Shown here: one piece after another, positions 54,771 through 56,055 of the stretch
How the letters are laid out: each line of letters begins with the position of its first letter
How positions within the stretch are numbered: position 1 is the stretch's first letter
Assembly: GCF_900114645.1 (NCBI RefSeq)
Contig: NZ_FOTR01000019.1
Span: 1 to 56,055, forward strand
Source: Gracilibacillus orientalis
GTDB lineage: Bacteria > Bacillota > Bacilli > Bacillales > Amphibacillaceae
Direction: 5' to 3'
Length of the DNA stretch: 56,055 nucleotides
The notes under the pieces: generated by a model
Database searches by the model: none
Told to the model about the DNA's origin: nothing
What the model saw: only the letters and a program-made list of their open reading frames with translations
Program-made: the position numbers and the translations under genes

Positions 54771-55418
54771 TCATCCTAACTTTTCGATTCGTTTTGTTAA
54801 ACTTCTTTTGACATTAGGTGCTAATGCCTCTATTTGAAGATATTGCTCCATTCGTTCCCTGTTTTTCCGATCTTGAAATAAACAGTGAAATACGTCAACT
54901 GGTGTAACTTGTTGGGGATCTTCTTTCACTTTTATTAATTGATCTGTCGGCTCCACTATCCCTTCTTTCAGCACACGAAAGTAATAACCACTGTAACCTG
55001 TTTCCGTTAGGACAGCTGGCATATCCTGAATGTCATGGACTTTGGCAATTTTATAACATGGCTGTCTTGGTTGCGAAACTTGAATTTCTGCCTCGCCAAG
55101 CTGAAAAACATCGCCAATATATAGATCACGCTCTGTTAAACCGTCAATTGTTATATTTTCACCAAAAGCAGGGTATGAAAAATCACGCTGATACTTTTCT
55201 TCCCAAAATGGGTAATGATCTTTGGGGTACAGTAATAACGCCTTCTCCTCACCACCATGGTTTTTAAGGTCCGCTTGCCCATCCTCCTCAAAACCAGTGA
55301 TGCTTAAATAATGTGGTTGATGAGTAGGTTTTTTTATAAATCCTGTTTTTATTTCCTGTCCACCCAAATGATGTACTGTTGGCCTTCCTACATTTAAAGA
55401 AACAATTGCATATCTCAC
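54771..55418 (-). CDS. MOSC-domain protein (YflK/YiiM-like)
   Basis: The 215-aa protein has a MOSC domain with HGGEEKALLLYPKDHYPFW, FGENITIDGL, GDVFQLGEAEIQVSQPRQPC (conserved Cys) and a C-terminal helical 3-alpha domain. Relatives such as YiiM use the molybdenum cofactor to reduce hydroxylated purines. B. subtilis YflK is the likely counterpart. It is transcribed together with the DUF1992 gene. Confidence 0.88.
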   Translation of the reverse strand: MRYAIVSLNVGRPTVHHLGGQEIKTGFIKKPTHQPHYLSITGFEEDGQADLKNHGGEEKALLLYPKDHYPFWEEKYQRDFSYPAFGENITIDGLTERDLYIGDVFQLGEAEIQVSQPRQPCYKIAKVHDIQDMPAVLTETGYSGYYFRVLKEGIVEPTDQLIKVKEDPQQVTPVDVFHCLFQDRKNRERMEQYLQIEALAPNVKRSLTKRIEKLG

Positions 55419-55554
55419 ATCAAAAACTCCCTTTTCACTTCCTTATATCCATTATACAAAAATTACTTAAAAGAATTAATAATAACCTCTTTTCATTGAA
55501 TTTTTCAGATGTTAGAATAGCGTCTGCAGTATTTTGGGTAAGGAGTGTTGAGCC

Positions 55555-55689
55555 ATGCATGTAGGAAGCAAAGGTTGGTACGTTGAAAAATTAAAGGAAC
55601 AAGGTGTGCGTTATATTGAAGGTAGAAAAATTGAAAAATTCAAGACACACATTCTTGCAAATTTATTAGATGAAAAAGAAAATAGTTAA
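55555..55689 (+). CDS. yflJ: YflJ-like small protein (DUF2639)
   Basis: The 44-aa protein starts MHVGSKGWYVEKLKEQGV and has EGRKIEKFKTHILANLL, matching the DUF2639/YflJ family over its length. ATG with AAGGAG eight bases ahead. In B. subtilis yflJ lies next to yflK, as here. Function unknown; a terminator follows. Confidence 0.85.
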   Translation: MHVGSKGWYVEKLKEQGVRYIEGRKIEKFKTHILANLLDEKENS

Positions 55690-55696
55690 GATACTA

Positions 55697-55722
55697 ACAG
55701 GTCGAGGGATCGGCCTGTTTTT
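55697..55722 (+). terminator. Terminator of yflJ
   Basis: AACAGGTCG (55697-55705) pairs with CGGCCTGTT (55711-55719, one mismatch) and is followed by TTTTT. Confidence 0.85.
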
Positions 55723-55734
55723 TGTTGCACGTAA

Positions 55735-56055
55735 GAAAAGCGCAAAACGCAGATCACGCTAATTCCCCAGGAGTCGAAACGGTCGGCCTGCGCTATTGTT
55801 ATGTTCTACAACTTATTATATAGAATCATTTTTGCGTTTACTGCATCATGTAGAACCCTATTTTCTATCGCTATAAAAAGCCAAAATATCAGCTGTCACC
55901 ATAGGTGTAGAGCCTATCTTAAAGCGTAGGAAAAATGCGAAGACTCACGGCGCGAGAATGCATGAGCTGAAGATTCATTTTATTTAACAAAATTAGCTGA
56001 AGCCATGCCCGCGGAAAGCGAAGCATTTTTCCGGAGCTGTGCCCAGCACTCTATA
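55735..56055. repeat. Dispersed repeat copy (runs off the window)
   Basis: No gene in the last 366 bp. CAGGAGTCGAAACGGTCGGC with CTGCGCTATTG and GTTCTACAAC (about 55768-55812) parallels 48596-48635. TTAGCTGAAGCCATGCCC and GGAAAGCGAAGC (55994-56021) parallels 48849-48880. The last 28 bases match 17072-17099 with one change. The unit is therefore about 300 bp with internal divergence between copies. Confidence 0.75.

Overview
The window is low-GC Bacillaceae chromosome. It has a gamma-type small acid-soluble spore protein, PerR, ClpE with CtsR operators, a Bce-type peptide-detoxification module, and strong AGGAGG-like Shine-Dalgarno (SD) sites with many TTG/GTG starts. Gene order repeatedly follows Bacillus subtilis: ygxA-ygzB-perR-bcp-hemL-ygaE-ygaD-ygaC beside an rRNA operon, then the yfhQ(mutY)-yfhP-yfhJ-yfhH-recX-yfhF block, then yfjP/pdaA/yfkD/yfkHIJ/yflK-type genes. 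The gene content (Na+/H+ antiporter, sulfolipid genes) suggests a halophilic or marine/saline-lake genus such as Gracilibacillus or a relative. The genus is inference only.

Layout. 1-213 is the 5' end of a 16S rRNA gene on the minus strand, with tandem promoters behind it. 671-4402 holds ygxA, ygzB, perR, a cobalamin adenosyltransferase, bcp and a K+ channel. 4473-8976 is a complete BceRS-BceAB module, followed by hemL (9045-10334). 10335-17410 contains small membrane and spore-type proteins, an MFS exporter, ygaE/ygaD/ygaC homologues and sspE. 17538-23043 is the mutY-to-yfhF block. 23044-29709 contains a DnaA-box cluster, lrgAB, a DUF1450 protein, ald, tRNA-Ala(GGC), yxlEFG-like ABC genes without sigY, and a DDAH-like amidinohydrolase. 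29871-30045 encodes two nearly identical-pattern 24-residue peptides. 30132-34926 contains an ECF sigma/DUF4179 anti-sigma pair, a membrane protein and clpE. 35365-41619 contains a 24-aa hydrophobic peptide, a TPR-like protein, an AlkA-type glycosylase, ppx and ppk. 41797-45469 contains pdaA, an antiporter, an SE1561-family protein, a YfkD-like protein and OsmC. 45516-48278 is a compact sqdB-sqdX-gtrA operon for the sulfolipid SQDG. 48279-49149 is an intergenic repeat island. 49150-55689 contains an amino-acid ABC permease plus binding protein (no ATPase gene seen), yfkHIJ, a GGDEF/EAL protein, a DUF1992 protein, a MOSC protein and a YflJ-like peptide. The right end is another repeat copy.

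Themes. A phosphate-economy theme is visible. ppk follows three TTNACA repeats at exact 11-bp spacing (PhoP-box-like) overlapping a promoter, and a sulfolipid cluster could replace phospholipid when phosphate is scarce. Envelope-stress functions are also common (BceRSAB, LrgAB, ECF sigma/anti-sigma, PdaA). The least explained items are the twin 24-aa peptides, two degenerate tandem arrays with an identical 21-bp period, three 51-bp hairpin units after hemL, the DnaA-box cluster upstream of lrgA, and the large dispersed repeats.
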